Below are positions 1 through 9,125 of a stretch of 64,000 bases of DNA, one piece after another. A program made the translations under genes and the position numbers. The stretch lies in the NCBI RefSeq assembly GCF_011764545.1, contig NZ_AP022870.1, positions 2,402,001 through 2,466,000 on the forward strand, read 5' to 3'. The notes under the pieces were generated by a model. It saw only the letters and a list, made by a program, of their open reading frames with translations, was not told where the DNA came from and made no database searches. Numbering within the stretch: position 1 is the first letter of the stretch; the number at the start of each line of letters is the position of its first letter. This DNA is from Phytohabitans flavus. Its GTDB lineage: Bacteria; Actinomycetota; Actinomycetes; Mycobacteriales; Micromonosporaceae.

Positions 1-98
1 GCGCTGGCAGGGGTTCGGTTGTGAATCGCGGAGGGTGAGGCCGCGGGAGCAGCGGTCCGGACCACCGCGGACGTCGCGGTAGCTCACATCTTTATTTG
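1..98. repeat. Right end of inverted-repeat element, copy 1 (truncated by window edge)
   Basis: The conserved end sequence of the element family described at 50431-50827 is present in its right-end orientation. It contains the palindrome GGTCCGGACC flanked by CCGCGG motifs and finishes with GCGGTAGCTCA near 94. The matching left end would lie before base 1. The outer flank keeps a CATCTTTAT stretch resembling the GATCTTTAT tail of other copies. The next gene, a minus-strand methyltransferase, ends at 159, so this copy also sits behind a stop codon. No ORF of its own is convincing. Confidence 0.85.
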
Positions 99-158
99 GG
101 CAATGAATCTTCACCGAGCATTGTGGACGGACCCAGTGACTCCGACTTCGGACGATCG

Positions 159-956
159 CTAGATCGCGTCGACCTTTATGGCCTTTGTGGCGAAGTAGCC
201 GGACAGCCACCCCGCGGTCGCGTCCGAGTGGTGGGGGGACTCGGCGAAGGCGGTGATGGCGAAGCCGGCCGCGGTCTGGCCGCCGATCTGGTCGGTCAGG
301 GTGTGGCTGTACTCGATCGGCGCCTCGGCGCCCCAGTTGCGCTCGCGCTCGCCGGGCTCGAGGTGGGTGAGGTCGCTGTACGGGAGGCGGTGCCGCACCA
401 CAAGCTCGCCGCGGGTGTCCAGTACGTGCGCGTCGAAGAGGTAGATGTCCGGGTTGACGAAGCCGGACAGCAGCGTGCCGCCCGTCCGCAGCACGCGGTG
501 GCTCTCCCGCCAGACCGGCGCCAGCTCGGGGATGAAGAGGTTGGAGACCGGGTGGACGACCAGGTCGAACGAGGCGTCCGCGAAGGCGCTGAGGTCGCGG
601 GCGTCGCCGAGCACGGTGCGGAGGTCGAGCCCGTCCCGCGCGGCGACCATCTCGTCCTGCGCGAGCTGGCCGGGCGAGTTGTCGAACACTGTCACGCGCG
701 CGCCGGCCGCGGCCAGCACCGGGCCCTGCTGCCCGCCGCCCGAGGCGAGGCAGAGCACGTCGCGGCCGGCGAGGTCCGAGGGGAACCAAGTCGGGTCGAC
801 CGGCTGGTATCCAATGAGGACGATCGACCACTCGCCGGCCCGTGCCTTCGCGATCACCTCGGGCGTTACCGGCCGCGACCACTCGTTGCCCTTTTCCACC
901 TCGCGATCCCACGCGCGGCGGTTGTGGGCGACAGGGTCCGTGGAGATCTCACTCAT
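159..956 (-). CDS. Class I SAM-dependent methyltransferase
   Basis: A 265-residue protein with a Methyltransf_11-type Rossmann core. The SAM-binding motif I reads VLCLASGGGQQGP near residues 67-80, followed by the acidic motif II (VTVFDNS) and the LGDARDL and FDLVVHP strands. The family transfers a methyl group from S-adenosylmethionine to a small molecule or protein; the substrate cannot be told from sequence. It is cytosolic, with no signal peptide. Its start lies 10 bp from the stop of the gene at 967-1485, so the two are probably cotranscribed, reading leftward from the operator region at 1528-1575. Confidence 0.85.
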   Translation of the reverse strand: MSEISTDPVAHNRRAWDREVEKGNEWSRPVTPEVIAKARAGEWSIVLIGYQPVDPTWFPSDLAGRDVLCLASGGGQQGPVLAAAGARVTVFDNSPGQLAQDEMVAARDGLDLRTVLGDARDLSAFADASFDLVVHPVSNLFIPELAPVWRESHRVLRTGGTLLSGFVNPDIYLFDAHVLDTRGELVVRHRLPYSDLTHLEPGERERNWGAEAPIEYSHTLTDQIGGQTAAGFAITAFAESPHHSDATAGWLSGYFATKAIKVDAI

Positions 957-966
957 GCGCGGGATG

Positions 967-1485
967 CTAGCCGCGCGACCGCGACCGCTCCTCCGGATTT
1001 TGGGTGCGGGCGGCGTACTTGCGCTCGATGTCCCGGGCGAAGCCGTACGTCTCGCCGACGACGTGCCGGCGCACGAACCAGCCGGTCGCGATCGTCAGCG
1101 ACAGCAGGCGCAGGACGGGGGAGAGGTTGAACTCCACGACGCAGCGCAGCTCCGACTCGTTGGCGCCGCGCGGGGCGGCGGTCATCGTCCACCGCACCTC
1201 GGCCGGGATCGGGATGAGGTGGAAGAGGTAGCCGCGGCTGCGGGGAGAGAGCAGCTCGAAGCCCCGAGCCCCGGCGGCGACCTCGCGGTAGTGCTGGATG
1301 ATCAGGGTGCCGCCGATCGACTCCACGTTGATCGTGCCGCGCACCCCGTTCGAGCTGGTCACGCTGGCGGCGCGGTGGGCCGGCGACGCTGCCTGGTAGT
1401 CCTCGTCGCTCAGGGAGAAGATCCACTCCTCCAGGTTTACGGACTCGATGGGCACCTGTAGCGGGACGGCGTGGCTGACCTTCAT
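967..1485 (-). CDS. SRPBCC-like (DUF2505-type) protein
   Basis: A 172-residue protein of alternating beta strands and a long C-terminal helix, resembling DUF2505/SRPBCC lipid-binding folds common in actinomycetes. No catalytic motif is visible. I place the start at the ATG at 1485 because AAGGAG lies seven bases upstream of it; an in-frame ATG at 1518 would extend it by 11 residues that look unlike the family. It is divergent from the TetR gene at 1604, with two palindromic operators between them, so TetR probably controls this gene and the methyltransferase behind it. Confidence 0.7.
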   Translation of the reverse strand: MKVSHAVPLQVPIESVNLEEWIFSLSDEDYQAASPAHRAASVTSSNGVRGTINVESIGGTLIIQHYREVAAGARGFELLSPRSRGYLFHLIPIPAEVRWTMTAAPRGANESELRCVVEFNLSPVLRLLSLTIATGWFVRRHVVGETYGFARDIERKYAARTQNPEERSRSRG

Positions 1486-1527
1486 GGCGAACGCTCCTTC
1501 GACCGGGACGACTGACATCCGAGACGG

Positions 1528-1575
1528 CTAACATCTGTTAGGTGAACGGTAGCATGAACGCCTAACGAGTGTTAG
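1528..1575. promoter_or_regulatory. Twin palindromic operators, probable TetR binding sites
   Basis: Two 14-bp palindromes share the pattern CTAACnnnTGTTAG or close to it: CTAACATCTGTTAG at 1528-1541 and CTAACGAGTGTTAG at 1562-1575. Their centres are 34 bp apart. They lie in the 118-bp gap between the divergent genes at 1485 and 1604. TetR-family genes usually bind such palindromes between themselves and a divergent target, so these are the likely sites for the neighbouring regulator. Confidence 0.75.
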
Positions 1576-1603
1576 TCCTAGAGTCGCGAGCGAGGGAACT
1601 CAC

Positions 1604-2191
1604 ATGAAACCGAGCGCCAGGCAGCTCAACAGGCGGGGCGAGGGCGGCCGCCTCCGCGAGGAGATCCTCCAGGCGGCGGCCCGGCTGCTCGTCTCGTCGC
1701 CGGCCGACACCGTGACGCTGCGGGCGATCGCCCGCGAGGCGGGGATCGCGGCGCCCTCGATCTACCCGCACTTCGCCGACCGCGACGCGATCCTCGACGC
1801 GCTGGTCGAGCGCAACTTCGAGCGCCTGGGCGACGCATGCCGCGCGGCCTCGGCCGCCGCTCCGCCGGGCATCGAGCGGCTACGCGCGGTGTCCGCCGCC
1901 TACGTGCGCTTCGCCGAGGAGCACCCCGGCGACTACCGGATCCTCTTCGAACGGGTGGCCGGCAACCGGGTGGAGCCGCCGCACGAGTACGCGGCCGGAA
2001 TCCGCGCGTTCACCACACTTGTGGAGGCGTTCGCCGGGCTAGACCGGCCGGGCGCGGACGCGGTGCGCGACGCGCAGGCGTTCTGGGCGGCGCTACACGG
2101 CATGCTCGTGCTGGTGCCGGCGACGCCCGGCTTTCCCTGGCGGCCCCGAGCCGAGCTCGTTGACCGGCTCGTCGCGGCCTTGACGGCGTAG
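1604..2191 (+). CDS. TetR/AcrR family transcriptional regulator
   Basis: A 195-residue regulator. The N-terminal TetR helix-turn-helix occupies about residues 17-63, with TVTLRAIAREAG followed by SIYPHFADRDAIL, the usual recognition helix. The C-terminal half resembles the WHG/TetR_C_13 ligand domain (YRILFERV, FWAALHGML). It probably represses itself and the divergent SRPBCC/methyltransferase pair through the palindromes at 1528-1575. The ligand is unknown. Confidence 0.88.
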   Translation: MKPSARQLNRRGEGGRLREEILQAAARLLVSSPADTVTLRAIAREAGIAAPSIYPHFADRDAILDALVERNFERLGDACRAASAAAPPGIERLRAVSAAYVRFAEEHPGDYRILFERVAGNRVEPPHEYAAGIRAFTTLVEAFAGLDRPGADAVRDAQAFWAALHGMLVLVPATPGFPWRPRAELVDRLVAALTA

Positions 2192-2262
2192 GTCCACCCG
2201 GGTGTAACGCGGCGGACGTCGCGGACGCCTTTTCCCCCAAAGGAAAAGATCAGCGCGGGACG

Positions 2263-2574
2263 GTGGCCATGACCGGGTTCAGTTTCACCTTCAGCTACGA
2301 CCGGAACGGCAACGTCGCCTGGCTCGCGCTGGAGGGGGACCTGGACGGGCCGGCCGCCCGGCGCCTGCGGCGGGTGCTGAGGGCGACGGTCGACGGGCTC
2401 GCTCCCCGGCGGCTGCTCGTCGACGCCCGCGACCTGACCGACCACGAGGGTGTATCCCTCCACCGACTGATCCGCGGCGGGGTCGACGCCGAGCGCGCGG
2501 AGTGCGACGTCGTGCTCGTCACCCGCGGCCCGGCCCGGGTGGCGCCGAGCACCGCGGAACAAGCGGTGGCCTGA
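2263..2574 (+). CDS. STAS-like domain protein (possible anti-sigma factor antagonist)
   Basis: About 103 residues. The pattern VAWLALEGDLDGPAARRLRR followed by RRLLVDARDLTDHEG resembles the STAS fold of RsbV/SpoIIAA proteins, in which a serine in a D-S/T-S-G-x motif is phosphorylated by an RsbW-type kinase. That serine motif is not clear here, so the regulatory role is inferred only. The start could be GTG 2263 or ATG 2269; no good ribosome binding site separates them. It is convergent with the response regulator ending at 2579. Confidence 0.55.
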   Translation: MAMTGFSFTFSYDRNGNVAWLALEGDLDGPAARRLRRVLRATVDGLAPRRLLVDARDLTDHEGVSLHRLIRGGVDAERAECDVVLVTRGPARVAPSTAEQAVA

Positions 2575-2578
2575 CCCG

Positions 2579-3250
2579 TCAGCGGCCGCCCGCCGCCATG
2601 AGCCCGGCCCGGTAGGCGAGCACCACCGCCTGGGCGCGGTCGCGGGCGCCGATCTTCGCGAGGATGCGCTTGACGTGGGTCTTGGCCGTCGACTCGGCGA
2701 TGACGAGCAGGTCGGCGATCTCCGCGTTGGAGAGCCCTTCCGCGACAAGGCGGAGCACCTGGATCTCGCGCTGGGTGAGCACCGCGACCCGCCGTGCCTC
2801 GTCGCCGTCGACAGCGGAGGCGCCCGGCGACAGCACGAAGTGCTCGACCAGGTCGCGGGTGACCGCCGGGTCGAGCAGCGCCTCGCCGCCCGCCACCGTG
2901 CGTACCGCGTCGACAAGCCGCTCCGGCGAGGCGCGCTTGAGCAGGAAGCCACTGGCGCCGGCGCGGAGCGCACCCCACACGTACTCGTCGTGCCGGAACG
3001 TGGTCAGCACCAGCACCCGGCTCGGCAGTCCGGCCGCGACGATGCGCCGGGTGGCCTCGATGCCGTCGACACCCGGCATGCGTACGTCCATGAGCACCAG
3101 GTCGGGCGTCAGCTGGCGGCACACCTCGACCGCCCGCAGGCCGTCGCCCGCCTCGCCGACCACCTCGACCCCGCCGGCGTTGTCGAGTACGACCGTGAGA
3201 CCGGCCCGCATGAGCGCGTCGTCGTCCGCGAGCACCACCCGGATCGTCAC
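2579..3250 (-). CDS. NarL/FixJ-type two-component response regulator
   Basis: A 223-residue DNA-binding response regulator. The receiver domain spans residues 1-120, with acidic pocket ADDD at 8-11, phosphoacceptor Asp55 in LVLMDVRMPG, and Lys near 105 in GFLLKRASP. A LuxR-type helix-turn-helix follows at about 155-215 (LTQREIQVLRLVAEGLSNAE). Its ATG at 3250 overlaps the stop of the histidine kinase gene, so translation is probably coupled and the kinase is its partner. Confidence 0.93.
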   Translation of the reverse strand: MTIRVVLADDDALMRAGLTVVLDNAGGVEVVGEAGDGLRAVEVCRQLTPDLVLMDVRMPGVDGIEATRRIVAAGLPSRVLVLTTFRHDEYVWGALRAGASGFLLKRASPERLVDAVRTVAGGEALLDPAVTRDLVEHFVLSPGASAVDGDEARRVAVLTQREIQVLRLVAEGLSNAEIADLLVIAESTAKTHVKRILAKIGARDRAQAVVLAYRAGLMAAGGR

Positions 3251-4379
3251 GCCGCCTCACCGCCCGAGGGCAGCGGGAGCACCGCGCGGAGCCGGAACCC
3301 GCCCATGCCGCCGCGGCCGTGCTCGACCGTGCCCCGAAGAGTGCCACCCGCTCGGCGATCCCCAGCAGCCCCCGCCCGAGCTGGTACCCAGGCCGGGGGC
3401 CCCGCCCGTCGTCCTCCACCTCTACCTCGACGCGCTGCCCGCCGCACCGTACGGCGACGGTGGCCGAGGCGGCGCGGCCGTGGCGGAACGCGTTGGTCAG
3501 CGCCTCCTGCACGATCCGGTACACCGACAGGTCGAGGGTGCCGGGCAGCTCCGGCCGCTCGGGCTCGACCCGGACGCGCACCCGCATGCCGGCATCCTCG
3601 GTCCGCCGCACCAGCCGGGGCAGCGCGTCGAGCCCGGGGCGCAGGTCGGCGTCCTCGTCCCGGCGCAGCACCCCCAGCACCCGGTCGAGCTCGTCGAGCG
3701 CCTCCCGCCCGGTGCGCTCGACGCCGCCGAGGATCTCGCGGGCCTTCGCCGGGTCGCCGTCGAGGACCACGCGGGCGGCACCGGTCTGTACCAGCATCAC
3801 GCTCATCGTGTGGCCAAGCAGGTCGTGCAGCTCGCGGGCGATGCGGGCGCGCTCGTCGGTGACCGCGGTCCGGCGCAGCAGGCGCCGCTCGCTCTCCTGC
3901 CGCTCGCGCCGCCGCGCGCCGGCGTAGCCGGCACCCCAGACCAGCAGCCAGATGAACACGACGCTGGCCGGCACGACCGCCTGCGGCGGCCCCTCGCCGA
4001 CGAAGTAGGCGGCGATGCCGGGCAGCATGATCATCGGCCCCCACAGCGACCGCCGCGGGCTTGCCTCGCGACCGACCGAGTACAGGCCGACGAGGTTGAT
4101 CGCCGGGGAGAGCGTCGCGGGGTCGAGCCAGAGCGCGTCGGCGGCGAGCGCGGCGGTCCCGACCGCGAACGCGACCACGGGCGCCCGGCGCCGGAAGGCG
4201 AGGCTGCCGCCGAGCACCACCGCCAGCGCCAGCGCACCGGGCAGCCGCGCGCCGAGCGACGGCGTACTGGTCAGTCGCTCGGTCGCGACGAGCGCCACCG
4301 CGACAGCGGCCAGCGCGGTGTCGACGGCCCGCGGGGGCAGGCCGTTGACCCACGAGACGAGCGCGGCCAGCCGGTGCAT
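3247..4379 (-). CDS. Two-component sensor histidine kinase (HisKA_3 type), apparent frameshift
   Basis: Membrane kinase of about 377 residues once one base is restored. Four to five hydrophobic segments fill residues 20-155. The dimerisation box ARELHDLLGHTMSV carries phosphoacceptor His185, and a HATPase domain follows (RIVQEALTNAFRHG, then the DDGRGP box). The reading frame breaks at the C run 3332-3335. Adding one base restores a normal C-terminus (GTVEHGRGG through FRLRAVLPLPSGGEAA) ending at 3247 and overlapping the response regulator start. This is probably a consensus error, otherwise a kinase lacking its last 30 residues. It is preceded four bases upstream by a membrane protein gene. 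Confidence 0.88.
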
Positions 4380-4383
4380 GCGC

Positions 4384-5295
4384 CTACCTCATCACGACGG
4401 CCGGCCGCCGCCCAACGACCGGCAGCAGCCACCGCGCCACAACCCCGGATACCGCCAGCAGCGTGGCCAGCCCGGCCAGCGCGAGCAGGGCCATCGCCGC
4501 GGTGGGCGAGGTCCAGGGCCGCCCGGCGTACGCGGTGAAAGCGACCGACGCGAACACCGCCGCGTAGCCGGCGGAGGCCAGGACCATCAACCCGACCTGG
4601 GTACGCGCCGCGGGCGGGCGCAGCCCCAACCCGATCGCCAGCGCGGCGAGGACCTGTAGGCCGTGCAGGCCGAGCGCGTGCGCGAGCTTGGCACTGCCCT
4701 CCGCGCCGAACCGCACCGACTCCGGCACGTCGCCGGTGGCCACGACGACCGCCTCACCCGTGGCCGCCATGTCGAAGCCGATGTAGCCGGTCACCTGGAT
4801 CCCGACCAGGCCCACGAGCACCGCGACGCGGGCCGCCGGCGGGCCTTCGAAACGCAGCAGCGACCAGATCAGCAGCAGCCCGACCCCGAGCGCGACGAGG
4901 AGCACCACCTGCGCCATCGCGGACCAGATGGCCGAGTCGACGCCCGGGTTCGGGTTGAAGTGCGACGGCTGCCCCCGCCACCGCTGCGTCGTGATCATGC
5001 CGACCTCGGCGACCGCGCCGCCGCCGACGAGGCCGGCGGGCAGCCACCCGAAGCGGCTCGCCGGGAGCTGGCGCAGCACCCACACCGCGCTCCACGCGAG
5101 GACGCCGAACGACAGCGCGAACACCACCGGCTTGCGCCAGGTCACCGGACCCCACCAGGTCGACCAGTCCACAATGGCCACCACCGCGTGTACCGCGCCG
5201 GACGCCACCAGCAGCGCCCCGCACCGGGCCAGAAACCGCTGCTGCGCGGTCAGCGGGCGGACCGCCTGCCACGCCTGCCGAAGAACCTCTCTCAT
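4384..5295 (-). CDS. Polytopic membrane protein of unknown function
   Basis: A 303-residue protein with about seven or eight hydrophobic segments and short loops. No catalytic motif or known transporter signature is visible. It is the first gene of an operon with the histidine kinase and response regulator: its stop at 4384 is four bases before the kinase ATG. It may be a sensory or accessory subunit of that system, or an ordinary passenger. Proteins of this length and topology are common in actinomycetes without assigned function. Confidence 0.75.
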   Translation of the reverse strand: MREVLRQAWQAVRPLTAQQRFLARCGALLVASGAVHAVVAIVDWSTWWGPVTWRKPVVFALSFGVLAWSAVWVLRQLPASRFGWLPAGLVGGGAVAEVGMITTQRWRGQPSHFNPNPGVDSAIWSAMAQVVLLVALGVGLLLIWSLLRFEGPPAARVAVLVGLVGIQVTGYIGFDMAATGEAVVVATGDVPESVRFGAEGSAKLAHALGLHGLQVLAALAIGLGLRPPAARTQVGLMVLASAGYAAVFASVAFTAYAGRPWTSPTAAMALLALAGLATLLAVSGVVARWLLPVVGRRPAVVMR

Positions 5296-5372
5296 GCCCG
5301 CGAAAGCTACGAGCGCCCGGCGCCGGAATCGTCGCCCTCACGGGGACACCCCGCGTACCCCCGGTGGGGTAT

Positions 5373-7900
5373 CTACGACTCGGGCACGGTGATGGTGACA
5401 CGGGTGCCGTGGCGGCTGAGGTTGACCACGACCCGGCGGGCCATCTGGTTGATCAGGTCGAGCCCGCGGCCGCGTTCGCCGTCCGTGGAGCTGGCCCGCC
5501 ACCGGCCGCGGTCGTCGACCTCGACGCGGATCTCCCGGCGCTGGCCGCGCATCGCGGTCAGCGTCACCGGACCGGCCGGTCGGCCGTGGTACGCGTGCTC
5601 CAGCGAGTTGATGAGCGCCTCGTTCGCCGCCATGAGCAGCGCGTCGGTCTGGTCGGCGGAGAGCTCGTGCGTCACCGACCAGGCCCGCAGCGCCCGGCGG
5701 GTGGGCGGCAGGTCCTTGACCGAGTTGAGCGTGATGCGCAGCACGCCGGACTCGTCCGTGGGCGCGGCGATCCCGCCGAGCAGCAGGCAGGTCACCACCA
5801 CGTCGTCGGTGGTGGCCGCCCCGCCGGTCATGGCGAATACGATCTGGTCGCACCACTCCTGCGGGTCGGCGCCGCGCAACGTCTCGGCGGCCTTGGCGAG
5901 CCGGTCCAGCCCCACGTCGATCACCTCGTCGCGGCGCTCCAGGAGCCCGTCCGAGTACCAGACCAGCATCGCACCCTCCGGGACCGCCATCGCGGCCTCG
6001 GGGCGGGCCCGGGTGGCGAGCTGGAGCGGCGGCGAGCGGCCGTCGTTCAGGTACGTGACGGTGTCGCCGACGGCGAGCAGCGGCGGCAGGTGTCCGGCGC
6101 TGGCGTACCTGAGCGTCCGCTCGATCGGGTCGTACTCGGCGTAACCGACAGTCGCGTACGCGGCGCCCGCGATCGCCAGCGACGCGGTGTCGAGGCTCTC
6201 CAGCACCTCGGCGGGCGACGCCCCGGCCAGCGCGGTCGAGCGGAGCAGCAGATGGAGCCGGCCCATCGCGGCCGCGGCGGTCAGGCCGTGTCCCACCACG
6301 TCGCCGACCGCGATCGCGACCCGGCTGCCGGGCAGCTCGAACACGTCGTACCAGTCGCCGCCGACGTCGTTGCCCCGCTCGGCCGGCTGGTACGCGGCCC
6401 GCGCCCGTACCCCGGCAGATGATCGGAGATCCGCGGCAGCAGCGAGCGCTGAAGCTCGTGCGCCGCCGTGTACTCCGCCTCGTGCCGCTCGGCCCGGTCG
6501 ACCGCCTGCCCGGCCAGGTCGGCGATTGTCTGGGCGAGCGAGGCGACCTCCGGGGTGACCGCGCCGTCCTGGTGGTACACGAACGCCAGCGCGCCGAGCG
6601 TCCGCTCGGCCACCCGGACCGGCACCACGTGGACGCCTCGGGTGGCGACCTCCGCGCCCGAGTCCATGACCGCCGGGTACCGGTCGGCGATCTCGGCCAG
6701 CGAACCGAGCGTGACCGGCTGCCCGCGCTGCACCACGTCGAGCACCGGGAGTCGGGCGAGGTCGCCGAGCCGCACCTCGGCGAAGCGCGCCATCGTCGCC
6801 GGCGGCACCGTGCTGGTCGGCCAGATCCGCAGGTTGACGCCGTCACGGTCGAGCAGAGTCACGTACCCGTGGTCGGCGACCACGCCCACGCCCTTCTCGA
6901 CGAGCACGCGGACCACCTGCTCGGCGGTCGCCGCGCCGGCCAGGCCCGCGGTCACCTCTTGGAGCGTCTCCAGCCGCCGCCGGGCGGCCACCTCGCGGCG
7001 GGACTGCGCCCGCGCCCGGTCGCGCTCGGCCACCGCGATCGCCAGCACCCACGCGCCCACCACCACGAACGCCAGGTACACCTGGAGCGTGGCCGCCTCC
7101 ACGTCGGGATGCTCGGCGAGCACCGCCCACGGCCCTCGGCCGGCCGCGCTCTGGAGGTTGGCCACGAACGCCATCACGAAGCCGGCCGCGCCGACCGTCG
7201 CGATCCGCCCGCCGAACCCGGCCGCCAGCAGCAGCGGCACCGGCAGGTACATCAGTGGGACGTCCTGCGGCCAGAAGCCGATCGCGGTCAGTAGCGCGGT
7301 GGCGGTCAGCACCAGCGCGGCCCGCCACAGCCGCCGTGCCGGCAGCGGCGCGCGCAGGGTGCCGAGCCCGACCACCGCCGAGCCCAGCGTGAGTACGGCG
7401 AGCCCGTCGCCGGCCCAGAACTGCCCGAGCGCGGTCCACCACCCGGCGCCCGCCGTCCACGCGGTCGTGGTCGCCCCGATCAGCGCGCCGGCCAGTGGGC
7501 CCAGTCCCACCGCGCAGGTCAGGTACACGCCGGCGTCGCGGACCCGGGTCAGGTCGATCCGGCCGGGCAGGAAGTGCCGCACCAGCGTCGCGCCGACCAG
7601 CGGCTCGACGGTGTTGGTGAGCATGAACCCGGCGGCCGCGCCGACCGCCAGCCCCTGCGAGAGGTTGATGCCCAGCTCGACCGCGGCGGCCGCCCCGAGC
7701 ACGTACACCCAGTGCTCGCGCCGGGCCAGCAGCAGCGCGCCGAGCGTCACGCCCGCCGGCGGGAAGAACACCGCGCCCACGTCCGACGCGTGGAACAGCA
7801 GCCACGCGGAGCCCGAGCCGAGCCCGTACGCGACACCGACGACCGCGACTATCCACACCGGAGCCCACCGCTGGTGGGTCGGGGCGTCGGCGGCTCTCAT
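5373..7900 (-). CDS. MASE1-GAF-SpoIIE-HATPase sensor phosphatase, apparent frameshift
   Basis: About 842 residues after restoring one base. Domains in order: an eight-segment MASE1-type membrane sensor (residues 10-295), a GAF domain (about 325-470), a SpoIIE/PP2C Ser/Thr phosphatase (DVGGDWYDVF and VGDVVGHG) and a C-terminal RsbW-like HATPase (MAANEALINSLEHAY). Such proteins control sigma factors by partner switching, dephosphorylating an RsbV-like antagonist. The frame breaks at the C run 6410-6413, between LLPRISDHLPG and RAAYQPAERGND; one extra base joins the two parts. Both kinase-like and phosphatase domains are in one chain. The start is taken at ATG 7900 rather than the upstream one at 7927. 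Confidence 0.88.
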
Positions 7901-8022
7901 GACGGACAGCCTCGCATCCCGCCGCACGCTCCCGCGCCCCTAGGTAGGTCGCTGCTGTCAGATAGGGGACGGTTGCCGTGCGTATCGGTCGCGATCTCGG
8001 CCGGCGTGGATACGATGCGGCC

Positions 8023-8553
8023 ATGCCCGACGCTGTGTGGCTGACCGCTCACCCGCGCCCGACGTCGAGCCGCAACGGATTCGGGCGGGAGCTGAAGGGC
8101 TTCACCCGACCGGACGCGACCGGCCGCCGCTTCGCCACGTGCTGGTTCGTCGCCTTCGGCCTGCCGATCGTGCCGCTGTCCCGGTGCTATCTGAGCGAGG
8201 ATCGCCCGCGCGAGACGTGGCTCGGCGCCACCGCGCGGTACCGGATCGAGGGCGAGTCGCGGCTGCGCGCGGCTGAGGTCCTCCGGACGTACGCGTTCGG
8301 CTGGCTGCTGGTCCCGGCGGTCCTGATCGCGCCGGCCCTCGTGCTGCTGTCGCAAGCCGACCGGGTGATCGACGACGAAGGTTCGGACGTGGCGAAGCTG
8401 TCGCTCGTCGGCGCGTTCCTGCTTGTCCTGCTCGGCTCGATCCTCGCGCTCGGCGTGCTCCGCGGGCTCTACCGGCAGCGGTGGGCGCCGGTCCGCGAGG
8501 TGGTCTGGGTGGACGCGCCCGTCGTGCCTTCCGGCCGGCCCGCCGTCAGGTGA
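8023..8553 (+). CDS. Membrane protein of unknown function, two transmembrane segments
   Basis: About 176 residues. The N-terminal half is soluble and Arg-rich (FTRPDATGRRFATCWFVAFGLPIVPL), followed by two hydrophobic helices near residues 90-112 and 125-150 and a basic tail. I chose ATG 8023 over the earlier GTG 7978 because the extra residues look non-coding. It overlaps the convergent GNAT gene by eight bases. I recognise no family. Confidence 0.65.
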   Translation: MPDAVWLTAHPRPTSSRNGFGRELKGFTRPDATGRRFATCWFVAFGLPIVPLSRCYLSEDRPRETWLGATARYRIEGESRLRAAEVLRTYAFGWLLVPAVLIAPALVLLSQADRVIDDEGSDVAKLSLVGAFLLVLLGSILALGVLRGLYRQRWAPVREVVWVDAPVVPSGRPAVR

Positions 8554-9043
8554 GCTCGCCGGCCAGCAGGTCCATCAGCAGGCCGTCGTGGAAGGTGCCG
8601 TCCTGGCCGCGCTCGTACGCCCGCATCAGGCCGACCGGCTTGAAACCCACCTTCCGGTACGCCCGGATGGCCGGCTCGTTGTCCGCGGCCGGGTCGATCA
8701 CCAGCCGGTGGTGGCTCCGGTCGCGGATCAGGTGGCGGGCGAGCGTGCGCACCGCGTCCGTGCCGAGCCCCTGGCCGGTCCGGTCCGGGTGCAGGTAGAT
8801 GTCCAGGCCCGCGTGGCGGTACTGCGGATCGTCGTTCTCGTACCACTGGATGGCGCCGACGACCTCACCGTCCAGCACGATCGCGTACGTCTGGGAGATC
8901 TCCTCCAGGACGGCGGCCCGGTAGTCCTCCTCGTCGCCCCACCACCGGCGCACCTCGGGCGAGGAACGGATCTCGACGATCGCGTCGATGTCAGCCGAGG
9001 CAGCCAGCCGCAGCGTCACCCGCTCACCGCGCAAGGTCGTCAT
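8546..9043 (-). CDS. GNAT family N-acetyltransferase
   Basis: A 165-residue acetyltransferase with the acetyl-CoA loop RTGQGLGTDA near residues 95-105 and the C-terminal NEPAIRAYRKVGFKPVG strand-helix pair. The order of motifs (RLAASADIDAI, RRWWGDEED, YRHAGLDIYL) resembles the aminoglycoside 6'-acetyltransferase/RimJ branch, so antibiotic or peptide acetylation is possible; the substrate is not established. The start is ATG 9043; the longer in-frame version to 9094 lacks similarity. Confidence 0.8.
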   Translation of the reverse strand: MTTLRGERVTLRLAASADIDAIVEIRSSPEVRRWWGDEEDYRAAVLEEISQTYAIVLDGEVVGAIQWYENDDPQYRHAGLDIYLHPDRTGQGLGTDAVRTLARHLIRDRSHHRLVIDPAADNEPAIRAYRKVGFKPVGLMRAYERGQDGTFHDGLLMDLLAGELT

Positions 9044-9125
9044 GAAGCCGAGGCTAGCCTTCGCCGCGGCGATGTCGTCGCTCACGGCGAACACCTTAGA
9101 ACGCCGTGTCCAACGGGGGCCACCG

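Noticed and set aside
3247..4379. Histidine kinase as a true pseudogene
   Set aside because: Only one base is missing, in a C run, all motifs are intact and the corrected end overlaps the response regulator start exactly. A consensus error is more likely.
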